From Macrostomum hystrix (lineage: Eukaryota > Platyhelminthes > Macrostomidae), in contig CATNEN010000013.1 of the NCBI GenBank assembly GCA_950097015.1, forward strand, positions 62,001 through 126,000: 64,000 nt of DNA, written 5' to 3'. Each line of letters begins with the position of its first letter. Position 1 is the first letter of the stretch. The position numbers and the translations under genes are program-made. Positions 1-12,359 of the stretch are shown here, in pieces. The notes beneath the pieces are model-generated. The model did no database searches. It worked only from the letters and a program-made list of their open reading frames with translations, and was not told the origin of the DNA.

Positions 1-52
1 CTGAGTTCTCCCTAAAGTTCATGAAGCGACTCAAAGTCGGGGTCAGGCTCAC

Positions 53-3000
53 CCCGATGAGTGTCCAGGTGAATACCGGCGGGGTCCACCCAGGGCTGTT
101 TGTAGCGAACAATCGACGATGCCCTCAGCTTGCTGGGTATTTTAACGTCGCGCAGATTGTCCATGAGGTCCTGAGCCTCCTGGTCCACCTCCGTGCCGTT
201 CATGTCGATGAAGTTGCGTGCCACCCGCCAGTTGGACAGAGTGATGCCCTCCAGGTGCCGCAGGAAGGCCAGCGTGTGCCGGCTGTTGTTCGGCGCCGTC
301 AGAATGCCGTGAATGTTCTCGCGCTCGGTCACTGTTAATAGTCACGTGATTAGGAAGAACTCATTGGGGATTGCACGGCTGCTCATTTGGTAGTAGTGGA
401 TAATAAAATAATAATAATAATAATTGATAACACCTGCCCTAATTGAGTCTGATGTGCAGTAGACAGCACCTTCACGACCTTCAAGTCGTGAGTCGGACGC
501 TCCACTAGGCTACAGAAATAGTAGAGCTACTCATGACAACTGTACAGCTCATTGTTAAGCTTCGATTCAAATCTCAGACAATGCCCTCTCAGTTGAGCAG
601 TGCCCAGGCCATTGTTCCGTTTTCTACATCAAATTATTAGAAGCAGAATAGTTCGCTGTCTGCTTTGTTATAAACTGTAAAAAGTATTTTTCTTGCTGGA
701 AGTCACGCAGCACATCATCGACGTCACAGCTGCAGTGAGTTGAAAGTTTTCAACGAATCTTCAACGAAGTAAAAAATGCAAAATTTTTCTTACAAACTCT
801 TCAAAGCTGTTTGCAATAGAAATACAGATTTTTTGTACTTTTGAGCCGGCAATTGTGAGCAATCCTTCACATGTCGCTAACTGGCTGCAGTCAGCTAAGA
901 GGCCCCAAGTACAGTTTTTAGCAGCACATTTAAATATAGGTATACTGCGTGACTTCGGTGGAGTCATTGATGCGGAAGAACCCAATTTCGTCTCGGTACC
1001 TATTTTAAGTTAGCAAACTGGCAGAAGCGTTAACTGAGCAGAACTTTGACTGCGATCAACTCAGTCTGTTTGCGCTTCAGCAGTACAAACCTTGTCTTGC
1101 TTTGTTTGCCAAACTATAAAAAAGCACTAAAACGACTTCCTGAGCCTGTGCTGGAGTCAGTGATGAATGCTTTAAACAATGGACAGCTTTTGTTACATTG
1201 TTGCAAGATATGAAAATATAGCTAAAAGCTTTAAAATGATACATATAATTAGTCAAGAATTATTTGCGTTTCGCTTAACCATTAAAACTATTTGTAAAAA
1301 ATTCAGCGCTAATTTCTAGATCCTTTTAGCATTTTCATGATTAAGCGCGCGCCCGACCACTAGTGCAAGATCTATTTTTAGACATTTTCATGATTAAGCG
1401 CGCGCCCGACCACTAGTGCAAGATCTATTTTTAGAAATTTTCATGATTAAGCGCGCGCTCATCCACTGTGCAAGTTCTATTTTTAGACATTTTCATGATT
1501 AAGCGCGCGGTCATCCACTGCGCAAGTTCTATTTTTACACATTTTCATGATTAAGCGCGCGCCCGACCACTAGTGCAAGATCTATTTTTATACATTTTCA
1601 TGATTAATCGCGTGCTCATCCACTGTGCAAGATTTTTTTTCTAGACATTTTCATGATTAAACACACGCTCGTCCACTTGTGTTAGATCTATCTTAAGGAA
1701 TTTTCATGATTAAACACGCGCTCATCTACTAGTACAATGTCTAAAAGTACAAGCGCACCTACTCACCCGACATGAAATAGTTGTGCCGCTGGTCGGCGTC
1801 GATTTTCTGCTCCTGAAATAGCCGGTCAGTTGCCTGGCGGAAGATCAGCTGCATCTTGCCCATTGTTGTCCACCATTCGTTCTGGTGAGCTTCCATCATT
1901 TTTTGCATACCCTGCAAAACAATGGCATAGCAGAATCATTGCAGGTTGGATTTCCTACCAAAAGCGCTCACTAGCATCGAGATGAAATGTCATAATACGC
2001 TATTTTTATAGCTGCAAATCAAACTCCCACTAACTTCCGCGGACCCATTTAGCACAGAGTGCATTTTCAGTCGGTAGTTGGTATAGGAAAGAAAAATTGC
2101 CACAGCTGCTATAAAATTTGCCACTAGATTAAACTTTGTAAACAGGCGGGGGCGTTCTCAATCTTTGTGTTAAATAATAGGGCAGAATAAAGCAGGGAAA
2201 ATATGGGGGATTCTCAACCAAATTCCATGCTTTTCCTTAAAAAATCGCAGTTTAAATTTTTTAAAGAGAGGAAAAGTACTTTTTGTGCGAGCAAAGTGAA
2301 ATAGTTTTTCTAGCTTTTACTAGTGCTTTAGCAAAAATGTGCATCTTTATTGCTGAACAGAAATCTAATAATGAAAACAAACTTGCTTGTATTTTTCTTA
2401 TTTAGGCGTTTAGAAAAAATTAGAGTAACAATTCACTACATTCTCACTTTGTCCTGAAATGAAGACAAGAAAGGTGTATTAAACAAAAATTATGTGTTAG
2501 TGAAGCCCTAAAATTTGACCGGATTATTTTTCAGGCGCAGCTAATATATACCACGAAGCTTTTGAAAACTTTCAATCAGATTGAGGTTTCCTCAGATCTA
2601 TAAATAGCTCCGGAGTTTCCTCAGATCTATAAATAGCTCCGGAGTTTCCTCAGATCTATAAATAGCTCCGTAGTTTCCTCAGATCTATAAATAGCTCCGG
2701 ATTTTCCTCAGATCTATAAATACGAGCTCGTAGCTCAGGGGTTTCCTTAGATATATAAAATAGCTATGTGGTTTCCTCATATCGAAATATAGATCGTGGT
2801 TTCCTCAGAATTGAGGTTTCCGCATATATATATATAAGTAGCTAGAGGGTTCTCCGAGTTTAAACTAGCAAATACTTTTATCGCAGAGTTGAAAAGCACT
2901 AGGTATTCATTTATCTATGCATAGCAACTAGGCTAGGACTGATTATAAAATATAGATTCGGTTGAAAAACTGCAGGTTTAAATAAAGTGATTGTAGGTCA

Positions 3001-6000
3001 AGAGGTTAAGTTAGAAAATAAATTTTCTGGTTATACAAGCAAAGCAATTCAGAAATATCAATAGCTAAACAAGAAGGAAGTGTCTTGTTCTTGTATGTTC
3101 GACCATTTGTTAACGCAAGAAATGCAACTGTGCTAACTGGCGCAGTAGGGTTATGAGGGCGTATCTGCGGCTATTCCTCAATTTTGTGTGCTTTTAGCTC
3201 TAAGATACAACTACTATAATATATTACGTATTCTAGGAGCTTAGTTCTAAAAGTCGATCTGGGTTAACAGTAGAACTACCAAGCGGGGGATTTCCCCCTG
3301 ACCATTTTTGCTGCACCCGAACTGAGCAACGCAATCACACGAAACTCAAGAGCACGGCCAACTTTTTGTTACGCAACTTGTGAAACAATAATCAAGTCAC
3401 CAGCTCTTCAGACCATCGAGAAATTGAATGTTTTTAGGTGAAGGCCCGATTTTTCCCGTAAGCGCTAGTGTCTTTCATACACCCCTATACAAAAATTAGC
3501 ACTGAGCCTCAGTGCGGCCTTGCAAGGCCTTCAAAATTTATCAGCATGCCACCCGAATGTGCCTGCATTATCTCCGGTCACCTACCTTTATCTAGACGCA
3601 CTGATGGACCTTTAAGGGCTACAACAGGTGGAACTTGGCCACTATGGACACCCTGACGCGAATTTCTCCGATTTCGCTGATCAAGCCTAAATATTAGACG
3701 CAGCTCAACCACAGAACACCCTTGCCTAGTCTGTCAACCAATCTGTCAACCAATCAGACACCACCCAAAGCTGTTAGCATTCGAGCGCTGCCAAAAAGAT
3801 TTTCAGGAGGAGAAATTCTCCCCCCTCGGTACAACAACGGGCGGCAAAATGGCTTGGTAGTCCTACTGTTAGTGTCGTCCATTTGATCCCAGGCGTGGTA
3901 GTTCTGTACTGTTAAGAGTCGTAATGCCCACTGCAGGACGATGAGAAGTCGTCGGGGCAAAGTGTAAACTTTTGTACATGTCCTGTGTGCGTGTTTTGGA
4001 TGCCAAATGTGTGGCGACGTCGGAAATGTCTTACCTTGTTGTTGAAATGGATCAGTATCGACGAAATCGGCTGTAACACCTGCACTGGCGGGACCAGGTT
4101 CTCGTCCTTTTTGTACCAGCGCTCCAGGTAGCCGGCATCTTCGGCTGTGCCGTGCTGGCGCACCGCGTCCAGGATCATGTCGAACTCGGCCGCGTCAATC
4201 AGTGTCGGAAATGGCCTATAGCCGTACTTCTGGCCCAGCAGTACCACGAAGTTGGGGCCGACGCTCACCCGTTGGCAGGTGCTGATCTCTTTTAGGCACA
4301 GGTGGGTCGTCATGTGGTCGTCTGTGGCTTCGTCTCGGACACCCCAGCGCATGTCCACCACCTGACGGCGTTTGAGTTGCTACTGATTTTATAGTTCTGC
4401 ATTCAATATTGCCATACTAAAGAGACTCTGCCCTGTCTTCACTTCACAATCGCTGACACCGATTTCCTCAGTAGTTATTTGGTCTGACACCTTACAGCTT
4501 ACAATCATTGCTGTTGGTATCACATTCGTCCCCTCACTAAATACCTGAAATTCCAGTCCGTGTTGCTCCCTGCAGTACTCCTTGATCTTGGGATAAATTC
4601 GCTCCATGAGGGAGTTGCGCTCGACACCCGTATCTGTAAGTAGCACGAAAGAAAATGTACTATTTATTTTATTGATAACAAGTTCTAAAACAGCAGAATT
4701 CAGCAGAGGAACCAATAAGCTAGTGAACTGCGCGCTTCATTCATACCAGTAAATGTTGAGCTGGTGAAAATGCGCACAATCTTGCTAGGCATTGTTGGAA
4801 GATTCTCTAGGAGGCCGCGAAAGATTTTGTCCACCACCGTATGACAACCGCGACTCAGTGGGCCTTCCAGAATCTCCGGCTCCGGATCCTCCTCCTCCGG
4901 GTCCTCCTCAACATCTGCTTCATCGTCTTCCGTTGGAGAGTAATCAGCCTCTTCACCTCTAGCAGCCAGAGTCGCCTCGGCCCCTTCCATCTCTGTGGCT
5001 GCAGCATCTGCCCCGGTTGCGTTGGCAGCATCTGGCGTTCCGCCACCACTGCCGCCACCGCCGGCCCCTCCAGCAGGCACCCGCACCACAACCTGCTGCC
5101 GGACCACCGGGGCTCGGCGAATCGGTGCGGTCGCCGGTTGGGTCTCCTCGCCGCCAGCTGCAACAGTGGTCGCTACTCCTGCAGCTGAAGCTGTACCGTC
5201 TAGTTGCGACCGATTCGATGATGCCACCGAGTGTCGAGAGGCCGCTGAAGCGGCTGATGCCACCTGCTGTTGCCGCTTTCGTTGCTGCTGCTGCTGCTGA
5301 CGTTGCTGACGTTGTTGCTGGTGGTGTTGCTGTCGCGATTGACGGATCAGCTGTCTGGTCGCCACTGTCTCAGCCGTAGACGCCATCGACGCTGGTGTCG
5401 CGGACATGGTTGGAGGCATGTCCTCAGAGCGAGTCGGACTCTGTGATAAGAGCTGCCGCTGCTGCTGAGGCAACTCAGCATCCGAAAATGAGGCTTCTTC
5501 GTCTTCATCATCGTCGCGGCGTCTTTGTCCAGCGAGGTTGGTAGCGGCTCCAGCCGCTGGCGAAAGTCGGCGACGATGCTGCGTTTGCTGCTTCTGCTGA
5601 TGCTTTTCTTTTGACTTGCGCCCCCTATTTAATTTTGTGAATTGAATGTCAATAGATTTGTCACGTTTTTTAAGTGCAAAACAAAATAAACGCGATTTAA
5701 CATTTAACAGAATCTTGATATGGAACGTACCTCTCTCTCGACAACATGGAGTTCGATTCCGGACCGGCGTCCTCATTTTGAGACAAATCGTTATTGTCGG
5801 AAGCTAAATCAGCAGCTTCGCTGTCCGGTGTCGCAACTGCCGTATGTGGCGCTGGACTAACCTTGCGACGCTCCTCAACTTCCTCAAGGCCCTCTGGCGT
5901 CTGATTGGAGTGCTGCGTCTTTCTTGACTGAGTTTTTCGACTGACTCGATCTACAGATTCAACGTTTTCTATTCGCTTCTCTGATCGCTCTGACTTTTCT

Positions 6001-8702
6001 GTTCGACGACGCTCTGATCGGTCGTGTCGCTCTGGTCGATTTTCGCGAGTTCTCTCCGATCGATTTGCTTGATCAGTTCGATCTAGTCGATCTCGCTCTG
6101 GTCGATCTAGTCGATCTCGCTCTGGTCGATCTAGTCGATCTCGCTCTGGTCGATCCTCACGAGTTCTCTCTGGTCGATCCTCACGAGTTCTCTCTGGTCG
6201 ATCCTCACGAGTTCTCTCTGGTCGATCCTCACGAGTTCTCTCTGGTCGATCTTCGCGAGTTCTCTCTGGTCGATCCTCACGAGTTCTCTCTGGTCGATCC
6301 TCACGAGTTCTCTCTGGTCGATCCTCACGAGTTCTCTCTGGTCGATCTTCGCGAGTTCTCTCTGGTCGATCTTCGCGAGTTCTCTCTGGTCGATCCTCAC
6401 GAGTTCTCTCTGGTCGATCTTCACGAGTTCTCTCTGGTCGATCCTCACGAGTTCTCTCTGGTCGATCCTCACGAGTTCTCTCTGGTCGATCTTCGCGAGT
6501 TCTCTCTGGTCGATCTTCGCGAGTTCTCTCTGGTCGATCTTCGCGAGTTCTCTCTGGTCGATCTTCGCGAGTTCTCTCTGGTCGATCTTCGCGAGTTCTC
6601 TCTGGTCGATCTTCGCGAGTTCTCTCTGGTCGATCTTCGCGAGTTCTCTCTGGTCGATCTTCGCGAGTTCTCTCTGGTCGATCTTCGCGAGTTCTCTCTG
6701 GTCGATCTTCGCGAGTTCTCTCTGGTCGATCTTCGCGAGTTCTCTCTGGTCGATCTTCGCGAGTTCTCTCTGGTCGATCTTCGCGAGTTCTCTCTGGTCG
6801 ATCTTCGCGAGTTCTCTCTGGTCGATCTTCGCGAGTTCTCTCTGGTCGATCTTCGCGAGTTCTCTCTGGTCGATCTTCGCGAGTTCTCTCTGCTCGTTCC
6901 GGTCGATATTCGCGAGCTTTCTCTGATCGATTTTCGCGTGTTCTCTCTGGCCGATCCAATCGATTTGGTTGATCTAGTCGATCTTGCACTGGACGGTCTT
7001 CGCGAATTCGCTCTGATTTATTTTGTCGATCTGGTCGATCTGGTCGATCTATTCGATCTGATCGAACTAGTCTATCTGGTCGATCTCGATCTCGATCAAA
7101 ACTGTCTAGTTGATCTTGTATTTCGAGCCGATCGTTGCGATCTCCCTTTGATCGATCTGGTCGCTCTCCTGGTCTCCTTGTTCTTTCTGATCGATCTGTT
7201 CGATCTTGATCAGTTCGTTTAATTCCGTCTGATTGATCTCGACTTTGTGATCTGTCGTGTCGCTCTGGCCGACTCTGCTGCTCCAATCGATCGTGCCGCT
7301 CTGGTCTACCTTGCAATTCCGATTGATCAGTTGTTTCTGCTCTCCTCGATAGCTCTTTATCAACCTTAAATATCTTTGCTCGGCCTATCGACTCCAGTTC
7401 CGCATGGTCGTGTCGTCTTCGCTTTCCGGAACTTTGTCGCGACTGCCTCTCTCTGTGCAAAGCCACGTCTCTCTCCTCAGCCTCAGCCTCCGCTGAATCT
7501 GCTCGCGACTCTCCCGACTCGTCGATATCGGACTGCTTGCGTTGATTTGTCCGGGAAGTCGGCGGCAGCACTGGGAACGCACCGCGGCGCAGGTTAAGAC
7601 TCTCCACGGAGCCAGCCTGGCGCACCGGGCGACCCTCTGTGGCGTTTAAGTTCGGCACGCTGCGGTAGCTTCGGCCTCCTAGCCGGCTCGAGTCAGCCGC
7701 ATCACTTCCAAGATTCGGCCTGGCCGCGGATTCGTCGCTGAGAACCCCTCGATCCTCTTCGTCCTCACTGAACGCCTCGTCATCATCTGAAGCAGTTCTA
7801 CCAGACGAGAACGAGGGAGACGACGAACGTCGCCGACGGATCTGCTCCTCGTCCTCCTGGCATTCCTGCAGCTCCTCCACCCGATGCTGGCGGTGCTTCT
7901 GCAGTTGGTGCAGCTGGCGCTGCCGCTGATACTTCTTGTAGGCCTCTTGCTCAGCCAACTGACTGCCGATGCTGCGCAGGACGCGCTTGGTTCGCTCGTC
8001 AGATGCCTCGGCATTGTCCAACGCTGGTAGACGGTACTTGACGGCCGCCTTGCTATACGGGTTCTGCGCCACTGTTGGCTTCTGCTTCTGCTTCCTGATT
8101 GTCAGCTGCTGCTGCTGCCGCGGTGTAGTGCCCGGGAAGTGCTGAACAAGCGAGAAGTCCGACGCCTGCATTGGATTCAGTGCATTCAGTGCCTTTGAAA
8201 AGCTTGGCTGCAGCGAGCGCACCCCAAGCCCGATGGCCCCAGTTGCTGATTCCATCGGAAGGGCTCCGAAGGTGGCGGTACCGATCGGTCCACCGATCGC
8301 CGGTCTATGCTTCAGTGCAGCCGCCTGACCGACTGGCACGAAAGCTACGTCTCCTGGCTTCAGCATCGACTTGGCGGCGGCCTCTTGACCACCTGCCGCG
8401 ATGCGAACGTCGAACTGCTTGCCGGAGAACACAACGAGGACGTCCGTATCCCTCCCTGTGACTCCCGGGTGAAGGTCGCCAATGCCGACTGCGCCAACTG
8501 GCGCGTTGCCCTCGCTGTAATGCAGAGCTGAAGGTGCCGATGCGCTGCCTCCGCCGCCGCCGTCGAAACATCCACCTTCGAGTCGCTTCTTGGCCCGTTC
8601 GATGATCTCGCGCTCGAATTGCGGTCCAGCCACGGGGATGAGGTTGGTCTTCTTCACCGTCACTGCAACCAAGCGGTGGCCGTGGCCCCGTGGACAGGTC
8701 AT
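53..8702 (-). CDS. NWD/QUI-1-like NACHT-WD family protein, 5' part (partial)
   Basis: Exons read 8702-5731, 5624-4747, 4633-4545, 4361-4035, 1911-1767 and 331-53. All junctions are GT-AG and the phases agree, giving about 1563 codons before the window edge. Exons 2-6 encode the region that precedes the NACHT NTPase in NWD1/NWD2/QUI-1: a DUF4062-type strand (IVRIFTSSTFTD, then VERNSLMERIYPK), VVDMRWGVRDEATDDH, VGPNFVVLLGQKYGY, RWYKKDENLVPP and NEWWTTMGKMQLIFRQ. The NACHT and WD repeats must lie beyond position 1. Family members are large STAND-type NTPases with roles in neuronal and sensory cells. Odd: a low-complexity N-terminal extension of about 1270 residues absent from vertebrate NWD proteins, with an RTREDRPE octad array, polyQ, Gly- and acidic runs. 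ATG 8702 is chosen because an in-frame TGA lies five codons upstream. The last donor (ATCGGG/GTGAGC) is inferred, since read-through meets TAG at 12-14. The link between exon 1 and exon 2 rests only on splice sites. Confidence 0.8.
332..1766 (-). other. Intron 5 of the NWD-like gene
   Basis: AT-rich intron. It holds an AAT microsatellite near 405-424, a minus-strand tRNA-like stretch near 440-520 (TAGCCTAGTGGAGCGTCCGA followed by a hairpin around CTTGAAG) that may be a SINE head, and the 52-53 bp minisatellite at 1318-1745. Nothing else is recognised. Confidence 0.6.
1318..1745. repeat. 52-53 bp minisatellite
   Basis: Eight imperfect copies. The shared core CATTTTCATGATTAA recurs every 52-53 bases from about 1335 to 1704, followed by a GCGCGC-containing part and a variable CCACTAGTGCAAGATCT part. 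The last two units are more diverged. The array ends about 20 bases from the exon 5 donor of the NWD-like gene. Confidence 0.9.
2580..2860. repeat. 29-bp minisatellite in intron 4 of the NWD-like gene
   Basis: Units of about 29 bp built on TTTCCTCAGATCTATAAATA followed by GCTCCGGAG. The first four or five copies are nearly identical; later copies decay up to about 2860. Confidence 0.85.
3268..3868. mobile_element. piggyBac-like MITE, copy 1 (TTAA insertion)
   Basis: A 601-bp element with terminal inverted repeats of about 19 bp: CAGTAGAACTACCAAGC at the left, and the complement of GCTTGGTAGTCCTACTG at the right. It is flanked by TTAA (3264-3267) and TTAG (3869-3872), so the target is TTAA with one change. 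A related copy occupies 19162-19711. TTAA targets and CA(C/G)TAGAAC-type ends suggest the piggyBac superfamily. No transposase is encoded, so it is non-autonomous. It lies inside intron 4 of the NWD-like gene. Confidence 0.82.
6143..6893 (-). repeat. 24-bp coding minisatellite, octapeptide RTREDRPE
   Basis: About 31 head-to-tail units of 24 bp inside exon 1 of the NWD-like gene. Each unit encodes RTREDRPE. Units differ at two neighbouring codons (CGC GAA, CGT GAG or CGT GAA), and every difference I can see is synonymous. Degenerate units (RPERDRLD, RSEKAREY) flank the core. The opposite strand is also open through the array because the unit length is a multiple of three. The product is expected to be a highly charged, disordered or helical Arg/Glu/Asp stretch. 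Confidence 0.95.
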
Positions 8703-11700
8703 GCCTTCCAACTTTCAGCTATAGGCTGTTCTCTCTCTCACTGGCTCCATTTTCTTTTTTACCGTTCAAAAATTCTACGTGTAAGCTAAAGACTGCCGGG
8801 CCAATCACCAGTGAAACCCTCTCCCTACTCCTGCGTCTCCATCACAGACGCCGACTTTCTCCATAGCTCTCTGTTTGTACTTTGCTTGCCCGCCTCACTC
8901 TCTACTGCCTCACTTCACTTGACTTCACTTGACTCAAGTTAAACTGCTAGCAACACTGCTAGCCAATGAGGCTTGGATCTTGGACTGAGGCACTCTGAAT
9001 TGGCCTTTTGTTTCTAAACAGAAATCACCATTGATTGGCAGTCGCCAAAACGCCCTCTCTCTCTTTCCCAGTGTCCTCTACCCTTGGTTTCCTCTTCGGC
9101 AAAAATGACATGCTTGAAAGCAGCACCGTGTGCTTGTCATCCATTCTTCTCCTTTCTCTCTAGCTATCTTTGCCCTTCCTTTTTCTGTTCAGTTTCCATG
9201 CCTTGGAGACTGGCTCTAAGTGCTGGCTCTACATAGCAACAGTCCCAGCCTGCTGACACATTGTTAGTTTTTCTTGCCAAATTGTCTCCAGAGCCGCTTC
9301 GGTTAAGCCACTACAATTTTTGTTCTATTGCTTGTAACGCACTGAAGAGGCCTTTGTGCTCCTGGATTTCTCTGTTACAACAGTCTTCTGTGTTACGGCA
9401 AGCTAAACTGCTTTACTGTAGCAAGCTTTCTAGGCCTTTTATTATATACACGGGAGCAGTATTATTTCGAATAGCATCACGAGTTGTGAATGACAAATAA
9501 AAAACTATGATTCATTCTAGATCTCATATCTACCCAATTCAAAATCCATCAATAAGAATGTTCTAGGTCTCATACCGTACTAAAAGCAGATGTCATCAAT
9601 TTTTGGTCCGAATTCTAACAACAAGCTTTTTGTAAAGACAAAACAACATACAAAAGTACATTGAAAATACAGGTTTGTCTCTCACCCGGAGGCGGCATGC
9701 CACTGATGGAGACCTTCCACAGGCTCTTTGTCTGCGGCCTGGCTTTTGGTCCCATTTCCATCAGGCGCCTGAAGAAAAAAATATTCGCGTTAATAGTTCG
9801 CAATCACTCGTATCCTTTTAGAAGAATTCCAGCAGTAGTGCTACTAAAAGTAATAAGCATATCCAACGGAAATATTGAGTAAAATATAGGTATCATGTCA
9901 ATTGACTTCTCTGGTGTTATAATTTGATAATATGATACTACTAATACTTAACAATTTAAATAAAAATAATCAAACTACCTCAAAAAATTGTTTAAGTAGC
10001 ATTTGTTTAAATGCTCCGACTGTGGTTATAACAAATTATAGCAGAAGCAGCGATAGCAGCTCTCCAAATTTCCCACACCAAACATCAATTCTTTTCACTG
10101 AAATAAAAGAAATCTAAACAAATATTTACAAAATTCACCGCAAAATATCATAGATAGAGAAGTGAGTGCATGCTGCACTGCCTACTAACAGCAGTATCTT
10201 AGTGTGGCAAAGATACGACAGCTATTAAAATGAAACCAAAACTAAACGGCTATCGTATAAAATATCTACCTGCTGAGAAATTGGCTAAAACGGCGAGCAA
10301 TGAGACGATAACTTTAGTCAGAAACGTTTTGCGACTAAACTGATATGTTATTGATCATCCATTCTAGCCCTGTTTGCCAAGTTGAATTCGCAAATGTTAC
10401 AATTTGTTTGCACTAATTGCACACTAGACTTTGCTCTGTAAACCAACTGTTTGCTAATTGATTCCGAAAGGTTTGGCAATCTTATTAGTGATTGTGACTT
10501 TTTCAATCCAAAAAGGCAACAGAAAGACCCCGTCGCGACAAAATTTGTTTCGGAAAATGGGCTATCGCGGTAAAACAATTTTCTCTAGTCCTCATTTCAG
10601 TTCTCATGCAAGGAATTTCCTAAACCATTAAAGGACGTTTTCAGCGTTTCGCTCATTTAAAGGAATTAAAAGAGACTGCATGCATAGGCAAAGTTAGTTC
10701 AGTGCCTCCACAAATCTAATCGATAATCTGAAGACGTCGCAACCGTTTTCAAAAGCTTTTGTTTTGTTTTTAGTTTGTTATAATGTACAACATAAATGTT
10801 TTGTTAAATAATAGTTTATTTTAAGTTATCTGGTTTGTAATAAATATTGCGTTATACGTACATATATTTTTAGGAGATGTTTATAAAACAATTATTGCTA
10901 TTGCTATTATATAAATGTACGTGTGAGTAAAATTACGTAATTGTTATCAAATCAAACTTTTTATACCGAAAGTAAAAGAAATAGAAAAAGAATGGCTGCG
11001 TTATATTGAATTTATTAACTTTTATTAAAGAATATTAATATATTATAGAAATATTATTAGTATATATATTACATGTTATTAGTAAATAAAATAGTTGTTT
11101 TTTATTTTGACTTTTTGTTTAATTTTAAAGACAATACTAAACATTTTGAATTCGGTTGAGATTTTAGCAAGTCAGGTTTGTGTCTTAAATGGTATTGGTC
11201 CTATCCCGCTGTTATTTTTATCCGGTATCATCTAGGTCTCTAGCATTCCTTGGTCTAGGAGTCCATGCATGCGAAACGTCGGCACCCGAACCCCGTCCAA
11301 TCTAATCGCTATTGACAATGTCGCCACAGATGAAGTCAGCCAATTTAATTGGCAAACTTCCGGCCATATGCGCATGGCCTGTCTGCGTTCGCCTTGTCGG
11401 TTCCCGCCAGATGCAAAAACAATACAAAAAACGATAAAAAAAGGCCACTGATAACAATAGAGAAGACTCTGCTGTGCTCAAATCCAAGCAGTTGTGACAG
11501 ACTGCTCTTTGACTAAGACCTAAGAATGACTATCGCGCGTGACATTAAGGCTTTTGAAGCGGGCTACACACACAGAGAAAGATAGTAAAAATTCTATTCG
11601 CTATCGGCCGAGTGTAAATTCTCTGACTTAAGGATCAACAAGCCTAACTGCCGCTATAGAAGAACTAAATTTTGGCACCAATTAGAGTTTTTACAGAAGA

Positions 11701-11745
11701 AAGAATAATCATTTCGGTGAAAATTTATAACACAGATCAAAAACG
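8703..11745. other. Intergenic region upstream of the NWD-like gene
   Basis: No gene is recognised. 8703-9260 is CT-rich in the + orientation and probably carries the 5' UTR or promoter of the NWD-like gene; a CCTATAG acceptor-like site lies 17 bases before its ATG. An isolated exon candidate lies at 9686-9768. 10600-11150 is very AT-rich. Nothing further is seen. Confidence 0.5.
9686..9768 (-). CDS. Orphan exon candidate, 83 bp
   Basis: On the minus strand a strong acceptor (TTTTTTCTTCAG) and donor (CCGG/GTGAGA) bracket 83 GC-rich bases in an AT-rich region. Two frames are open; the likelier one contains RLMEMGPKARPQTKSLW and ISGMPPPG. Its phase fits a 25-bp exon candidate at 12266-12290. 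It cannot be joined in frame to the NWD-like ATG exon, which has a stop just upstream, so it may be a 5' non-coding exon of that gene or belong to a separate gene. I do not recognise the protein. Confidence 0.3.
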
Positions 11746-11749
11746 CAGC

Positions 11750-12190
11750 TGAACACCCCAAATTCAGTTGAATACCAGAGACACAGTTTAGCGCCCTAAA
11801 CACAATTAAACACCCGAGTACAGTTAACCATTCTAGACACAGTTAAACAACCCTAGACACAGTTAAACACCCTAGACACAGTTAAACACCCTAGACACAG
11901 TTAAACACCCTAGACACAGTTAAACACCCTAAACACCCTAGACACAGTTAAACACCCTAGACACAGTTAAACACCCTAGACACAGTTAAACACCCTAGAC
12001 ACAGTTAGACACCCCAGACACAGCTTAACACCCTAGACAAAGTTAAACACCCTAGACACAGTTAAACACCCCAGATACAGCTTAACACCCTAGACACAGT
12101 TAAACAACCTAGACACAGTTAAACACCCTAGACACAGTTAAACACCCTAGACACAGTTAAACACCCCAAAATACAGCTTAATACTCTAAA
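11750..12190. repeat. 19-bp minisatellite
   Basis: Roughly 22 units of CACAGTTAAACACCCTAGA. The centre is well conserved, and the edges carry variants (CCCCAGATACAGCTTAA). It lies in the spacer between the NWD-like and elav-like genes. Confidence 0.93.
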
Positions 12191-12265
12191 CACACGGCAG
12201 TAAATTGTACCGTTGACCATATTTTCGTCAAGGTGTGGTTTGCAGGCCAGTCTAGCTATTCTTAC

Positions 12266-12290
12266 CTGGAGACGCTGCGGCCTTTGTAAA
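12266..12290 (-). CDS. Orphan 25-bp microexon candidate
   Basis: Minus strand: acceptor CCGTTAACTTTGCAG, 25 bases, donor CCAG/GTAAGA. Both sites are near consensus. Read as TT plus YKGRSVS plus AG it continues in frame into the candidate exon at 9686-9768. It is very short, so chance occurrence is a real possibility. Confidence 0.2.
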
Positions 12291-12359
12291 CTGCAAAGTT
12301 AACGGAATAAAAATGGAAGCGAAGCCTGTCAGTTTGCACGTCTACTTTGCTATGATTCT

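Noticed and set aside
12..52. TAG at 12-14 as the end of the NWD-like protein
   Set aside because: The NACHT and WD domains must follow; a good donor (GGG/GTGAGC) precedes the stop, so 12-52 is read as intron.
6065..7222. 385-codon plus-strand ORF (VDLREFSL cycle)
   Set aside because: Antisense of the coding octad array in NWD exon 1; the minus strand has matching splice sites and family exons downstream.
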